Origin: Symmetrospora coprosmae
Lineage: Eukaryota; Basidiomycota; Cystobasidiomycetes; Symmetrosporaceae
Reading direction: 5' to 3'
Length of the DNA: 64,000 nucleotides
NCBI GenBank assembly: GCA_008802785.1
Contig: VUYT01000013.1
Coordinates: 124,001-188,000, forward strand
Part shown: positions 1-12,010 of the stretch, in pieces
Numbering within the stretch: position 1 is the first letter of the stretch
Layout of the letters: the number at the start of each line of letters is the position of its first letter
Program-made: the position numbers and the translations under genes
The notes under the pieces: model-generated
The model's database searches: none
What the model was told of the DNA's origin: nothing
Seen by the model: only the letters and a program-made list of their open reading frames with translations

Positions 1-2786
1 TCCGACGGTCTGGTGTGCACCGGGCGCCTCAGGAAGAGCATTGGCGGGAACCGGGGACTGGACTGGCAGGGGAGCTACCGAGATCGCCTCCTTTGCCGCC
101 ATGGCTTGAGCTGCTGATGGCGGCGTGTCTGTGACGCGTACCTCCTTCACGCTCTTGACCGCGCAGAGGCCAGCGTATTTGTCAACCAGGCCGAAGACAG
201 CAATCTGAGCGACGTCAAAGTCGAGGACTGGGGCGAAAGTGTAGACTTTGACGGTTCCTGGATCGAGGCGGAGCGCGGCGATAGGCTTGGACGGAGCGGC
301 CAGCGACTGAGATGCCTCCGTCACGTCCTGTGCCGAAACAACCGAGTGCCCGCCCGTCTCATTGGCGCCTTCAACAAGCACGTATTTGCTGGCCGTGTAC
401 TCCTCCCCATCACGGAGCAACGACAATGCCTCCCCCAGGTCCTTCCAAGTCAGCGCGTCTGCCGTTTTGGCGTCTCCCGCCCGGCAATTCCAGACACCAA
501 TGTGAACCCCGCCCGTCTCGTCCACCGGCAGGGCCATCTTGAGTGCTTTCCCTTCGCCGTGTCCGAGGACATCGTCAAACACCGTGCCAGGCAGCCTGAC
601 CGATCGCCCATTGGCAGCCTTCACGATCCTGTACTCTCCTCGTACGTCTTCTCCGCCAAGCTTGGTGAGAATCGCGGTACTAGGATCCTCCCTGTCGGTG
701 ATGTACAGCGCAGCGTCCGAGAAGGTGCGCAGGACGGCATGGTACTCTGCGTACGGGTGTGTTGCAAAGAACATGTCGAAATCGCGTGTGATGGACAGGT
801 AGCGATCGAGGAGGGCCGTCGTCGCGTTCCCGAAAACGTGGTGACGGTGCTCGTTGGGCAGGTCAGGGAAGAAGTCATCCGATGTTCTGAATGACCAGAG
901 ATATAAATCAGTCTGTGGCTCCCAGACGGCGAGGGGTGGAGTGATCAGGTACCTCAGGGACTGGCTAGGGTCGGTCCTGCCAGACAGGTACTCGTTGTAC
1001 TCCCTCGCGCCTCCGCTCATGCAGTTGATGACGTTGCCCGTGCCAAAGTGCTTCTCTGCGGCCGTGCGCATGATCGAACCGAGCTTCTTTCGGAGCTCGC
1101 CTTCCCCTTCTCCTCTGTAAGCATCGACGTCTGCCTGGTTGTCCACCTTCACGTAGTCGACGCCAGCTGCCTTGAGCTCTGCAAAGTAAGCAGCGTAGAA
1201 CGAAGCCGCCTCGTCCAGGGCGGGCAGGTACACGTCCGTCTCCTCGTGCGACCACAGGAAGTCATTCAGCTTGGGTCGGTGGTACTTGACGAGTTTGAAG
1301 CGCTCGCTCAGCTGTCCAGCCGGGTTGATGCCATCCCAGTAGCCGTTCAGCGTCATCCAGACGCCCCAGGAACGGATCTCAGGGAACCTTTCCTTCCCAG
1401 CGCGGATGACGAGGGAGAGTGGCTGCTGGGATACTTCGGAAGTGTCGGATGCCTCGGACGCAACGCGGCTAGTAACGAAGCCAGAGTCCTTTCTTCGAGT
1501 GTAGTCACCGAGGGGAACCTGATCGCCGTCATTGCTGCTGGCGCGCGATGTCTCCTGCTCGAGCGGCGTCTCCTGCTCCGATGAGAGGTCCATCCAGCCC
1601 GTCTTGGTGCTGAAGCTGTTCAAGACGCGCCCGGAGACATCCTGCCATCCGTCGTCCAGAAGGACAGACTCGAACTTGTCGAGAACTTTTGCGTCTCGGA
1701 GCGCCTGAAGCCGCTCGAGGACTTGTGAAGCCTTGTAGTCGCCTCCAAGGCTGTTCCACGTGCAGTATACTGCTCGCTGTACATCCTTTAGCTTCCAGTC
1801 CGCCTCTCCTCCTTTCGTTTGGTTGCCAGCGGGCCCGATGTCCTTCCCATTGTTGGCGGGGCTCAGAACAGCCTTTGCCTCGTTCAAGCATCTTTCAACA
1901 ATGCCAAGGAGATCGTAGGATGGCCCCGTCGCAAGGACACACGCAGCCTCTCCGTTCCCTTCCCCGATGTCCCTCTCGGCGCGCAGCCAGACTTGTCCAG
2001 AGTTGTGGATGCAGCCTCGAAGTGTACCCGAGGCAGCGGGGAGAGAGAGCGGGAAGAAGACGGTGATCTCGTCGTCGATTCCAAGTACGAGGAGCTGCGT
2101 GTCAATGGTTGTCGAGAGCTCGGAAATGTGGGTAAAGTTCCGGGGCGAGTACCAGAAGGGTTTGGAGTGTTCGATGGCGAGGCCGCGGATGGCACCGCTG
2201 CCGTCTGCGAGCCGTCCGAGACTGTAGCTTACGATGTCGCCCTCGTTGCCTTTCTCCGGCAAGGGGAAACGGACGACTTGAACGCCTTTCTGGACGGAGG
2301 GAGTCACGCTCGCGCGCTCGTCGCCACCTTCCAGGGGCGGAGAGTCGGTGGCTCGCCTGTGCCGGGTAGCGGCCTGGGTAATGCGGCCGTTGTCGCTCCC
2401 TCCAGCTTGGGACAGCCAGTGAATCTGGCCGTCTGCAGTCTGTCGTCGAAAGGTGAATTCGTCTGTGGGCAGCATGTGTTATGTCAGCGGGTTGAGCGAG
2501 GCGGAAGGCGAGGACGCGCCCTCGACCTACAATCCGACGACGATGATTCTCCACTGTCAGCCAGGGGAACGTCGACGTGCAGCATGTTTTGCGATGTCGT
2601 CGCCGACGTGGGCACCTCCTTGAATGCATGTGCCCTCCATTCGCCCGATAGGTTCGTCCAGACCTCGAACTCGTGGACCCCTTCGACGGCGTCATCGCGA
2701 GGAAAGGCCAGGAACTGCACGCTCTTGCACGACGAAGGGATGCTGCTGTGGGATCCCAGCGAGGGACTGAAGCAGATGCCTGCCAT
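1..2786 (-). CDS. GH36 family glycosidase, raffinose synthase/Sip1-like, 3' part outside window
   Basis: Exons complement(<1..2461, 2531..2786); about 905 residues are visible and the frame is open to the left edge. The ATG at 2786 (MAGICFSPS) is chosen because the upstream in-frame start would be TTG. The catalytic-domain marks of clan GH-D are present: TWNSLGG and LLDDGWQD, then GVDYVKVDNQ with the nucleophile Asp near residue 526, and FRTSDDFFP with the acid/base Asp near residue 615. Members of this family act on alpha-galactosides (raffinose synthases, alkaline alpha-galactosidases, seed-imbibition proteins); the exact substrate cannot be read from sequence. No signal peptide is apparent, so an intracellular role is likely. 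The intron at 2462-2530 has a GTAGGT donor and a CTGAC branch site. Family call firm, activity open. Confidence 0.85.
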
Positions 2787-2992
2787 CGCTGTCCCGTCTA
2801 GTCTACTGTCGCAGAGTAGCAACCTCGTCTACCGTACAAGGTAGCTGCGACCAGGAGGCAACCCGGAGGACTCCACTACTGTATTAGGGTACAGCAACCC
2901 GCGCTTGGACTTCCTCGCGGCAGTCGGGGGACAGCTCCCCTTGTTCTCCACCACAATTGTGCAGTACAACAGGCAAGGACACGCAGAGCAGG

Positions 2993-5082
2993 ATGGACCG
3001 TTCACTGCTTCGTCGCGGTCCGCTCTCAGTGGGCGTCCTCGGCTCGTCGTTGCCGTTACTGGTCCTGCTGGGATCAAGCCAGCTCTCGACAGCGCACATT
3101 GCTGCCATCCAGCTCGTCATTGTCTGGGCCATCCAGTTCATGGCCATCGTCTTCAAGACGGACAAGAGGAAGGCACCTGCTGCTGTTCTCGCTCCACCAG
3201 TGCAGGTGGCCGTGCCCGCAGAGGTCACCCTCGAGCAGGCGCTCACTGCCGCAGAGGTCGACAGGAAGGAGCGCAAAAGAGCTGCAGCAGAGGCGTCATC
3301 CAGGACCTCCTCATCTAGCAGGAAAGCGAGAGCATCCGCTGCAGCAGCACAGGCAGCTCTGGCCAACGACGACGCACTTGAGCAACCCGCAGTGCTGGAA
3401 AGCCAGCTGTCGGGGAACGACCTCTTGCCGGCGGCGGCGGCTACTGCTCGGCCCGCAAGAATACCAAAGCCCGAGCATCCAATGTACGGCAACGCGCTCC
3501 TGGACGGCACCCTAGCACACTTCCTCGCCGTACTGGACCCTTCTCAGCTGCAGTACCTCCCCGCGAGCCCAGACCCGTCCACCCTCGCAGCGCCCGTGCC
3601 TCTCGCGGCATGGGAGCAGCTGCTCACGAGCCCGACGTGCAGCGTCGCCAAGCACCCCACCATCCCCCACCTCTACTCGATCAGCGCCGCCTACCCAGAC
3701 GTGCCATTGCGCAACCTGTGGGAGCTCATGATTGACATCGAGAACCGGAGCAAGTGGGACTCGATGTGCTACGCCACAGAGCAGATAGAGGCAATGGCGC
3801 TCTCACAGAGCCACGTCGACGTGCACACGGCAGAGAGGCAGGCGTCCGTCGATTACCTAGCCACCAAGGGCATGTTCCCTGTGAAAGCCAACGACATGGT
3901 GCTTCTGTCGGTGAATGCAACCCTAACGCCGACAGCTACGGCAAAGACGAGGCTCGTCTGTGCGACAACATCGGTCGAGCATCCTAGCAAGCCGCCCACG
4001 CGGTCATATACGCGAATGTCGCTGAGCATCTCCGGCTTCGTAGCGGAGGATGACGGGCAGGGTGGGAGCAGAGTGACCCAGTTGACGGATCTGTCGGCCT
4101 TGGGATGTGAGCAGACGAGCAGACAATCGACTCTAGTATATAAGGCGTAGCTGATTTCGCTTGCTTCGCTTACGCTCGCGATACAGCCTGGGTACCAACG
4201 CGCATCATCAAGATGGTGACTGAGACGATGATTCCCAAATCGCTCGTCAAGATCGGACAGACAGCCAAAGAGTGGGTTCACTGCGGCTCTAGGTGCTTTT
4301 TGCTTGCTAATCACCCGGCCTTGGGTTTGCACAGATTCGTTCTCACCGGCCCTCGCGCACACCTCCTCGGCCAGGACTGGCTGCCGCCGGTCATTGGTAG
4401 TTGGGAGGATCAGCCAGAGGCAGCATTGCCACTCTCGATACCTGTGACGCCGACAACGCTCGTTGGCTCCACGGGGTACAAGTCGCACGCGCACGCCCGC
4501 CGTCGTTCACGCAGCTCGCTCTCCTCAAGCTCGAGCCGCTCCAGCCGCACAGCAGCCGGAGACTCGACCTCTCCCTCGCCGAGGCGCTCCGCGCGCAAGC
4601 ACCGGTGTGGGAGGCGCGAGGAGCGCGAGCCAGACAGCGATGTGGACGATAGCCTCGGAAGCGACTCGGATAATGCCGCCGCGCGCCGGCCCGCCTCTTC
4701 ATCCCGCGAGATGCGCGAGCTCGTGCAGCAGCTCCGCTCAGTCAACAACCGGCTCTCGTCGCTCGAGCGCAAGACGAACGCTCAGGCATCAGTGTCCGCG
4801 GACGGGACAGCCGCATCGTCCAGCGGGGGCGGGGCCGTCGTGCCCAACGGCACGTACGACCACCCAGTCTCGCATCCGCCTCTCGCGCCCTTTGGCGTCA
4901 GCAGGGTCACAGACAACGCAGTGACGGCGCAGAACCAGCCGATGGGCTGGATGGCTAGCATTGCGAACACGCTCAGCTTGCGCAGCTTCCTTGGTGGACT
5001 GGGCGCGGGAATCTTCTCGACCACTACCGCTGCGACGCTTGCGGCTTTCGTCGTCTACTATTTGAGGAAGAGAAGGGCGTGA
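2993..5082 (+). CDS. START-domain lipid-binding protein with N- and C-terminal membrane segments
   Basis: Exons 2993..4106, 4187..4271, 4335..5082; 648 residues. The ATG at 2993 (MDRSLLRRG) is the first true ATG before the hydrophobic stretch. Two hydrophobic segments lie within residues 8-55, then a Lys/Ala-rich linker. A START-like domain follows (about 175-430) with typical blocks: LWELMIDIENRSKWDSMC, and the helix WVPTRIIKMVTETMIPKSL, which is built exactly across the 4107-4186 intron. The C-terminal third is Ser/Arg-rich and ends in one hydrophobic segment plus LRKRRA, like a tail anchor. START domains carry sterols or phospholipids, so a membrane-contact or lipid-transfer role is likely by inference. 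The second intron, 4272-4334 (63 nt), has no stop in frame, so the unspliced frame reads through it; its GTGGGT donor and GCTAATC branch support removal. Confidence 0.8.
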
Positions 5083-5562
5083 TGTCCGGATGAGTCCGTC
5101 TCGGCCCTCCTCTACTCTCTGAGTGCTTGCCCCTTTCCCGAGGCATATTTTCCAGTCGTTATTGTATTGATAGTCATCAGTCTTGGTGCAAGACGGCAAA
5201 GCCGAGCAGTGTAATCCTTTGCATTACTGCCGAACATCAAGCCAAAGTATGACATAGTCGTGACTGGACGCCTGCAGAGCAGGTCAGGACGACTATCGGA
5301 CGCTCTGTATGGCAACAGCAGGCCAGGGCCAGGGACTTGAGTGCAAGCGGTGACTGCGCTGCTGCGCCTGGGTAGGCGTTCCTGACAGCAGGTGAGACTC
5401 ACTTCCGGCGAGTTACCGGAGAGCCATTACCAAGCCATGGCGGTCCCCTCTTCAGATCTGTATCTGCGCGTCTTCGCTGGACATTCTGGGCGCCTCGCTG
5501 CAGCTCTGCAGGCTGCGACACTGGGCGGGGTGTGCTCGTTGATCCCAGATTGGATTTTCAGC
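5083..5562. other. Tail-to-tail intergenic region
   Basis: 480 bp between two convergent stops (START gene and EST1-like gene). It should hold both 3' UTRs and polyadenylation signals. I see no coding frame with family resemblance and no obvious repeat. Confidence 0.6.
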
Positions 5563-8500
5563 TCAACCGTATTGCCTGCCGTATTGCTGAAACGCCTGCT
5601 GCTGCTGTTGTGCCGGCGCATGCGAAGACATCGCAGGTGCCGCCCGTTGAGTATATTGCTGCGTCTGGTATGCCGGGTTGGCTGGCTGACCGGACTGGGC
5701 CGCCGCAGCCCGCTGGCCCGGCGAAGGGAAAGCGTGGGCCGAAGGCCCCACTGGACCCCAGATGTCACCCACACTGAAGGGGGTCGCCGCAGCTGCAGGC
5801 GTCTGAGCAGAGCGCTGGTCCCGAAACTGTGGAACCGGAGCAGCGACGGGTCGACCGACGCCAGGCGCGATGCCCGATCCGAGGCCTGGTGGCGCTGCCT
5901 GCTGATTCTGGTTCGGCATGCTGTTGAAGAGCGCCTCTGCGTTACCGCTGGACCCAGCGACGGTGTTGCCCGTACTAGGGAACGGCGCATTGCCAGGCCG
6001 CATGCGGTTCTGCATGCCGGGCGAGCTACCGGCGGACGCAAGACCGCTGGCAGACGCGCCAGGCATAGCGGAGAACCCCTCTGAGCCTGTGGAGGCGGTC
6101 GACCAGATCGAGCGGTTGGATGGGAGCGCGCCGAGCGCGCTTGTGCTGCCTGTTTGAAGGAAGGGCGAGCTGGAAAGTCCACCCGCGCTGGCATAGCCGC
6201 CGTCCACCGCTTTGCCCGGAACATTGGGCAGCAGGGGAGACGAGCGGAGATCAAGCGAGTTGCCCTGCAGCACCTGCAAGAGCAGATCCGAAGCCGTTCG
6301 GGTCGGAGCTCCGGCAGCGGCCGATGACAGGCCAGCGACTGGAGCTGAGGCCTTTGCATACTGTGCAGGCGGCGAGGGGGTATTTGTGGTCGCGCTGCGA
6401 GGTGGCAACGTTCGCTTGATTAGCTGAGTCTCATGGTGTAGGCATGAACATGTTGCGAAGCTCACTTCGTATAGCTAGCCTGGGTGGGGCGAGTCGGGTA
6501 AAGGACCTCGTCATCGTCCTCCTCGTCATTCAGTGCGCCGTGTCCAAAGAGATCAGACTGCGCTGCTGGACCGAGAGACTCGTTCCCGGTTGTGACGCGC
6601 ATTGCGAGATCGAGAAGGTCTTCTTCGTAACTACCAACGGTGCTCGACAGCTCGTCAACCTCCTTTGGCAGGTTCAGATCATCCAGCTCATCGTCGTAAT
6701 TTCCTTCATCCACCGAGCCTTCCTGCGATTCAGCTGCGGAATCTTCGTCTCCGCTGAGCGGCGAGATCACTCGTGCAAGGGGAATGGGCGAAGCCTTCGG
6801 ATTCCACGATTGCGAGGCCGGGTTGAGGCGCTTGCTCCGAATGGTGAAGACGCTGTTCTGCACGATGACTGGGCATGACTGATTTGTAGAATGATGTGCG
6901 ATGTGTCAGCATCGGCGACTGGAGGAATTGCCGGATCAGGCGTGCCCACCTCCGACTGAGCGAGTAGCTTGGCGTCGCTAAGGAGATCGCCAATCCTCAG
7001 AACCTGCTCCTCATTGGGGTGCAGGGTGGAACTGGCAGCGGCAGCACTAGCCAGCGCCCCAGATACTTCCTTGGCTGCCTTGCCAATGCTAGCCTCCTTC
7101 ATTCGCCTGCGAAGCGGCATGAAACCGAGCATGTCGATGTCCTCCTCGAGCATGAGCTCGCCCGACGCGCTGGCCACGGGCGACAGGAGGTCTGCCGGGA
7201 AAGTGCGAGACAGCGAATTGACGCAGCGCATATACGTATTCCAGAAACCGCGGATGGCCATGCAGACCTCCGGGGGCGGCGCGGCGGGATCTGCAGATGA
7301 AACGCCGCCTTCGCTTGCGGTCGCCGGCTTGAACGTGGCAGCTGTACTGTCATAGCGAGCGAAGTAGTCCGCGTTGCTTAGCAGCCACATGCTCGCGATC
7401 CGGAGAGCTGGCAGCGCCCGGCGCAGAACCGCCGTGATGCTCTGGGCAAGCAACATGCCCCACTCGGAGGGCGGTGCAGTGGGAGGAGTCTGAAGGGCTT
7501 CGGCAAGCTCGACTTCACGTGTCTCCGCGTTGGCGATCACCATGAGCTCTGACAGCATCGCCAGAGCGTGCATCAGGGCTGAAGACTCGAGTGCAGCCGG
7601 GTCGACAGCGGCGGCTGAAACGTAAATGTAAACCCACGTTAGGTGGAGCTGAGGGTACACACAACAAGCCGAGCACTCACCCCTGTCGCCAGCATCTCCG
7701 CTGCGCCTGTCCATCCGAGCGTACCACCACGCACTCAGTGCCGTCACAATAACCTTGACCACGATGTCGGACGGCAGGATTCGACGCGATACACAGATCG
7801 AGAACATCTGTGTGACTTTGGTGAATTGTTGAGGTAATTGCTCCATACTGGACAGTGCCAAAAGATGCGTCAGCCAAGGTATCGGTTGAGCGCTCTCGGA
7901 GGGAGAAACGCACTTGGTCCCCTGGAAGAGGATTGCGTGAAGGATAACAAAAGCCTTTTGAAACTCATCGACGAGCTCAGCCGCGTCCATCTTCTCCATC
8001 TTGGCTCTGCTGCCTGGCGTGCCATCATCGCCGTCAACGTCGGCATAGCTTCCGTTCCTGGCCTGCAGCTTCTTCTTGTCTGCTTTGGCTTTCTCATCGC
8101 TCTCCCACGAGGTCAGGATCTTGGCAAAGGTGGGCGCCAGGTTCTGCCGTGCAGTGGTGAAGGCTTTCTTGACGCATAGAGCACGATAGTAGTGATAGAC
8201 TGTGGATAGAGAGTCGTGTTCGTACCCTGCTAGGACTGCGAGCTGGTTTGAAGGGTTCCCTGCGGCAGTCAAGTCACCATCAGCTCCCATCCTCTGGGGA
8301 AGCATTCACATTGCGGTACCCACCGTCGTCGGGCACAAGCAGCCTAGCCTGATGATATGCCTCGTATGCTCTGCTCCAGCTCTTCTCCTTGTCATTTGCA
8401 TCCGGGCGAGGCGCAAGCTTCCCGCCGCGAGGTCTGGGCAAGTTCTGGTTTTTGTTCTCTGCGTAGAGCTCCTTGTACCTTGCGAGGTCGCCCATGCAGA

Positions 8501-9420
8501 TGAGAGTCCTGTGACAGAGCAGGATGGCCTGCTCGTGTATCTCCTTGTTGCTGCTCAGGCGCGGGTCGGGCTCCCAATCGCCCACACCGAGCTGGAGCAG
8601 CCGGAGCGGCGTACGGGCTTCCTCGACGTCGAACACACCAACGATGCGGATCAAGAGATCGCGCCAGAACGTCTCCTCCTTTGCGAGGAAATCGCGGAAC
8701 GAGTGCAGCAGGCGCCGCCGCTGTGCAGAGGTAGGGGCAGGGCCTGCCGGGCCGCTGCGGGGGCTGTCAAGCTTCCGCGGCGTGCTGCCGCTCCCGTCGT
8801 CGCGCCTGCTCAGCGCTCGCTCGCTTGCGGCCTGAGCCATGCCCTTGTCCATTGCGCTCAGGCGCTGGCGAAAGTGGTGTATCACGGCGTGCGATGTGCT
8901 GAGGAACAAGGCGCTCAGGGCGGAGAGCCTCTGCTTGGACTGCGAGGCGACCGAGCTGGACGTGGCGGATGCAGCGGCATCGGCTGGAGCTCTGAAGATG
9001 AGTGCCAGGCAGTGTCGGCGGAGGCTGTACGTACATCAAGAGGTCAGCGGAGCTCTTACCTGCCCCTCACTCCACCCAGCTGGCTTTCCCGAGTCGACCG
9101 CCCGAACACACTCACTTCTCGCGCGCAAAGATGACATCCTGGTGCCAAGGGTCCTTCTTGGTGAGTAGAGCAGCAAGCTCCTGGCTCAGCACCTTTGCCT
9201 CCTTCTCCGTTGTCGTCCTGCCCGAGCTTGTGCGAAGCGTCTCTGCCTTTGACGGCCGTCCCGAGACTGGGATGGGCATGGCAGCGCCAGCGCCGGCTCC
9301 CTCCCTGCGATCTCTGTCGCTGCCATCTCGAGGCTTTCTGGTGGTGGAAGAGCTGCCGTTCCGAAGCGTCGCTCCTGCGCTTCTGTGGCTGCGCTGCTGT
9401 TGCCCGCCGCTGCTGGACAT
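5563..9420 (-). CDS. EST1: EST1/SMG7-family protein (telomerase-associated / nonsense-mediated decay)
   Basis: Exons complement(5563..6394, 6466..6878, 6950..7614, 7681..7847, 7914..8259, 8324..9024, 9116..9420); 1142 residues. The ATG at 9420 starts MSSSGGQQQ. The N-terminal EST1 domain shows KDPWHQDVIFARENLRRHC and a 14-3-3-like helical region. The junction at 8324/8259 yields LLVPDDGNPSNQLAVLAGY, the hallmark that joins the EST1 and DNA/RNA-binding domains, followed by STVYHYYRALCVKKAF. A late block, LEEDIDMLGFMPLRRRM, also fits the family. The C-terminus is low-complexity, Ser/Gly/Gln-rich, with no PIN nuclease domain visible, so it resembles SMG7/Est1 rather than SMG6. Family members bind telomerase RNA or phosphorylated UPF1; which applies here is open. 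Two introns (7615-7680, 7848-7913) are 66 nt and stop-free. Confidence 0.85.
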
Positions 9421-9925
9421 CCTGCCTCCTCCTCCCTCCCCTTGTCCCCTCGTCGGGTAGCAGCTGCGACTGCCAGGCGGGCTCAGGCGGCGCAAGGCGA
9501 CCTGCGGCAATCAACGACCTTCTGTCTCTGATGCTGCTGCCTATCCTTCCTGAATCTCGCCCATCTTTCCCTGTTTCTCGTTGCGTGCGAAGGGGGAAGA
9601 AGGAGGGGGGACGCCCGACTGTCGCCGTCGCACTGTCCAGCTTCTCGAGCTCTCTTCCGTACCCACAGGCTTGCTCTCTTTCTGCCTCCAGGCACCCACA
9701 AGAGATAGCCCACTCAGCGGCACAGACGCAGCGATACAGTGACGAGGACGGCAAGGGAACGCTCGAGCTTGCTCAGGCTCAACCAAGCACTCTCTCCAGA
9801 GTTGCAGCTGCATCTGCGTTCGTCGCGGTCCTCCCGCGCCTGGCCCTCAGTCGAGTATCGCAGCATCTACCGGACAGCTCCGCATAGCGCGGCAGGCGGC
9901 CTTACAGAGGCACCGACAAGCAGTT
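9421..9925. promoter_or_regulatory. Shared divergent promoter region
   Basis: 505 bp between the start of the EST1-like gene (-) and the coiled-coil gene (+), so both promoters must lie here. It has pyrimidine-rich stretches on the + strand around 9425-9470 and 9540-9580. I see no clear TATA box. Reading frames crossing it look non-coding. Confidence 0.5.
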
Positions 9926-11635
9926 ATGCCCGGGACCGCCAACCTCCCGTCTGCTACTTCCTCGTCCGTCTCCGGGCACAGCCGCCAGCCGCCCAGCTCT
10001 CTCCGGCAGCCCGATGACGTCCGGACTACACCCACTTCAGCCGTGTCGACGAGCTCCACCTCCATCTCGGCCAATGACCACTACCTCCGGACTACGCTAC
10101 AAGCTAGCCTAGAGGCGCTCAAGACGGTCAGAGACCTGCAGAGCTCGCTGCAAGAGCGTCAGGACGAATTCGAGGAACGCCACGCGAGCACGGTCGCTGC
10201 GCTCAAGAAAAGGATCACGGCCCTGGAGGAAGAGTCATCGAAGACGTTAGACAGCAAGACATATAACTCATCTTCTCAGGAGAGCAATGGGGTGGAATAT
10301 CCCAATACTTCGCTCATGGAGCGCGTTGTCGCCCTGGAGCGTCGGGCATGGGGGAAGGAGCAGGAGGATGGCACCAGAAAAGAGCCTGTTCGCAGAGGCG
10401 GTCGGCCTAGGCCAAAGGAGAGGGCCAGCAGAGAGACCGAGCGAAATGGGGCGGCGCGAGTAGACGATGGCATTGGCGAGCGTGGCCCATCGAGGCCGGG
10501 CTCGGGGCCGTCTATGGGCGGCCTAGAGCTTGTAGGCGAACAGGAGGACGGTCTGCCTGCACTCAGCCGAGAGACAGAACATACAATGAGACCCACGACG
10601 GACGTGCTGCCTGAAACAGCCGACGGCGCGCCGGGACCGCCCATCGTATACACATACACAGTCAGTGGCGCTGCACCCAAGAAGACGAATGATGGCCAGG
10701 GCGGCAGGAAGGCTATAGGTCCGCGTCACACTGGGGACAACATCAACTTCGATATTTTCAATAGTATAGCCTCGACATCGCACGCGCAGCCTCAGCTTTC
10801 CACGGCAGCAGCTGCAGCACAAGCCTCGACCTCTTCCGGTGCAGAGCAGCCATTCCGGCCATCGGATGCTGCCAGCGCGTCGATGTCATCGTACCTGCGC
10901 GATCTCGCAGATCTAGGTAGCGTATCTGAACCAGCAGCAAGCCCTTCGGCAAAGGACCCGGCGAGGAGAATTGCCGGCGATGTGGAAAGCGAACCTTCTA
11001 AAGGTAAGCGGCTTAGGCCTAACAGCCCTACTTCTGAGGCATGGTAGGCTGGAACTCACTGTGCCTGTGCTCCTGCAGCGCATGCGACATCAACGCAAGA
11101 GCATGTATACCCGTCTTCCGGGAGCGACCGATCTGCCAACTCGCCGCTGCCTTTCGAGACGAGCTGGCGAAACCCCGCCAGGCTTCCCACTCAGCAGATC
11201 GGTAACACCTCACAGAAGAACGTCGAGCTAGTAAAAAGCGAAGCCGCCATTCGTCGACGAGAGCTCGAACTGGAAGCGGAGGCGCAGCGGCTTTTGCTGG
11301 TCGAGCGGGACTTGCTAGCGCGAGAAGCAGAGATTGACGACCACGAGGACGAGCTGGAGGAGCGCCTGCGCGCGGTGCAGAAGCGCGAGGCGGACGTGCA
11401 GAGGCGCGAGGCGGAGCAGCGGCAGGCAGAGGGGATGCGCGAGTGGCGCCGCGGGACGGGCGGCCAGGAAGCGCGCGAGGCCGAGCTGTACAGGCGCAGA
11501 GACGAGCTGCGCTTCCTCAAGAGCGACATGGTGCAGCGCACAGAAGACCTCGCGAGGGCAGAGCAGGAGTGGTGCGAGAAGACGGGCCGGCCCTACTTGC
11601 CCAAGTTCACAATGCCGGAGTACAGGGGCATTTGA
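9926..11635 (+). CDS. Coiled-coil protein of unknown function
   Basis: Exons 9926..11003, 11079..11635; 544 residues. I do not recognise the family. Residues 1-45 are Ser/Pro/Thr-rich. A first coiled coil (about 55-105) includes LQSSLQERQDEFEERHAST. A long disordered Gly/Pro/Arg/Glu-rich middle follows. The second exon is dominated by an unbroken charged coiled coil (about 425-530) with ELELEAEAQRLLLVERDLLA and REAEIDDHEDELEERLRAV. It ends in a short tail, WCEKTGRPYLPKFTMPEYRG, which is less biased than the rest and may be the conserved functional end. There is no signal peptide or membrane segment. It shares a promoter region with the EST1-like gene. A structural or scaffold role is inference only. 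Confidence 0.7.
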
Positions 11636-12010
11636 CCGCGGGGGTGAAGCGCAATCGCTACTGCTGCTCCTCATACTCGGGATCCCAGACGTGCTATTCT
11701 ATGCGATACTGTTGTTGTCTTCAAGAGCGGTCCGTGCAACATGTGGCGAGCTCGCCCATAAGTGGAGAAGCATTAAGGACGAGGTCTGGACGCAAAGGCC
11801 TGCCATGCCAGTGGTGCGTCGATGACCATGCTGCACGATTAGATGTGGCCTCCGACTCCAGTGGAGAGCACGCAGTCCTGAGAGTTCCGCTCCTCATGTC
11901 CTGCGAGTGACGTCACACTCCGGCTACTGCTGAAGCTGAAGCTCAGAGCTTCTCCGCCTCTTCCACCATTCCCGAATCTACGCGTGAACAACAGCAAAGA
12001 TCTGACTGCA
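11636..12010. other. Intergenic region before WW-domain gene
   Basis: 375 bp between two same-strand genes, holding the 3' end of the coiled-coil gene and the promoter of the WW-domain gene. No conserved frame or repeat noticed. Confidence 0.5.

Noticed and set aside
1819-2844. 341-codon open frame on the + strand at the left end
   Set aside because: Antisense to the conserved GH36 frame; no recognisable motif.
5427-6359. 310-codon minus-strand frame overlapping the EST1-like 3' exon
   Set aside because: The neighbouring frame gives the smoother Ser/Gly/Gln-rich tail and joins in phase with the previous exon; this frame is Arg/Pro/Cys-rich shadow.
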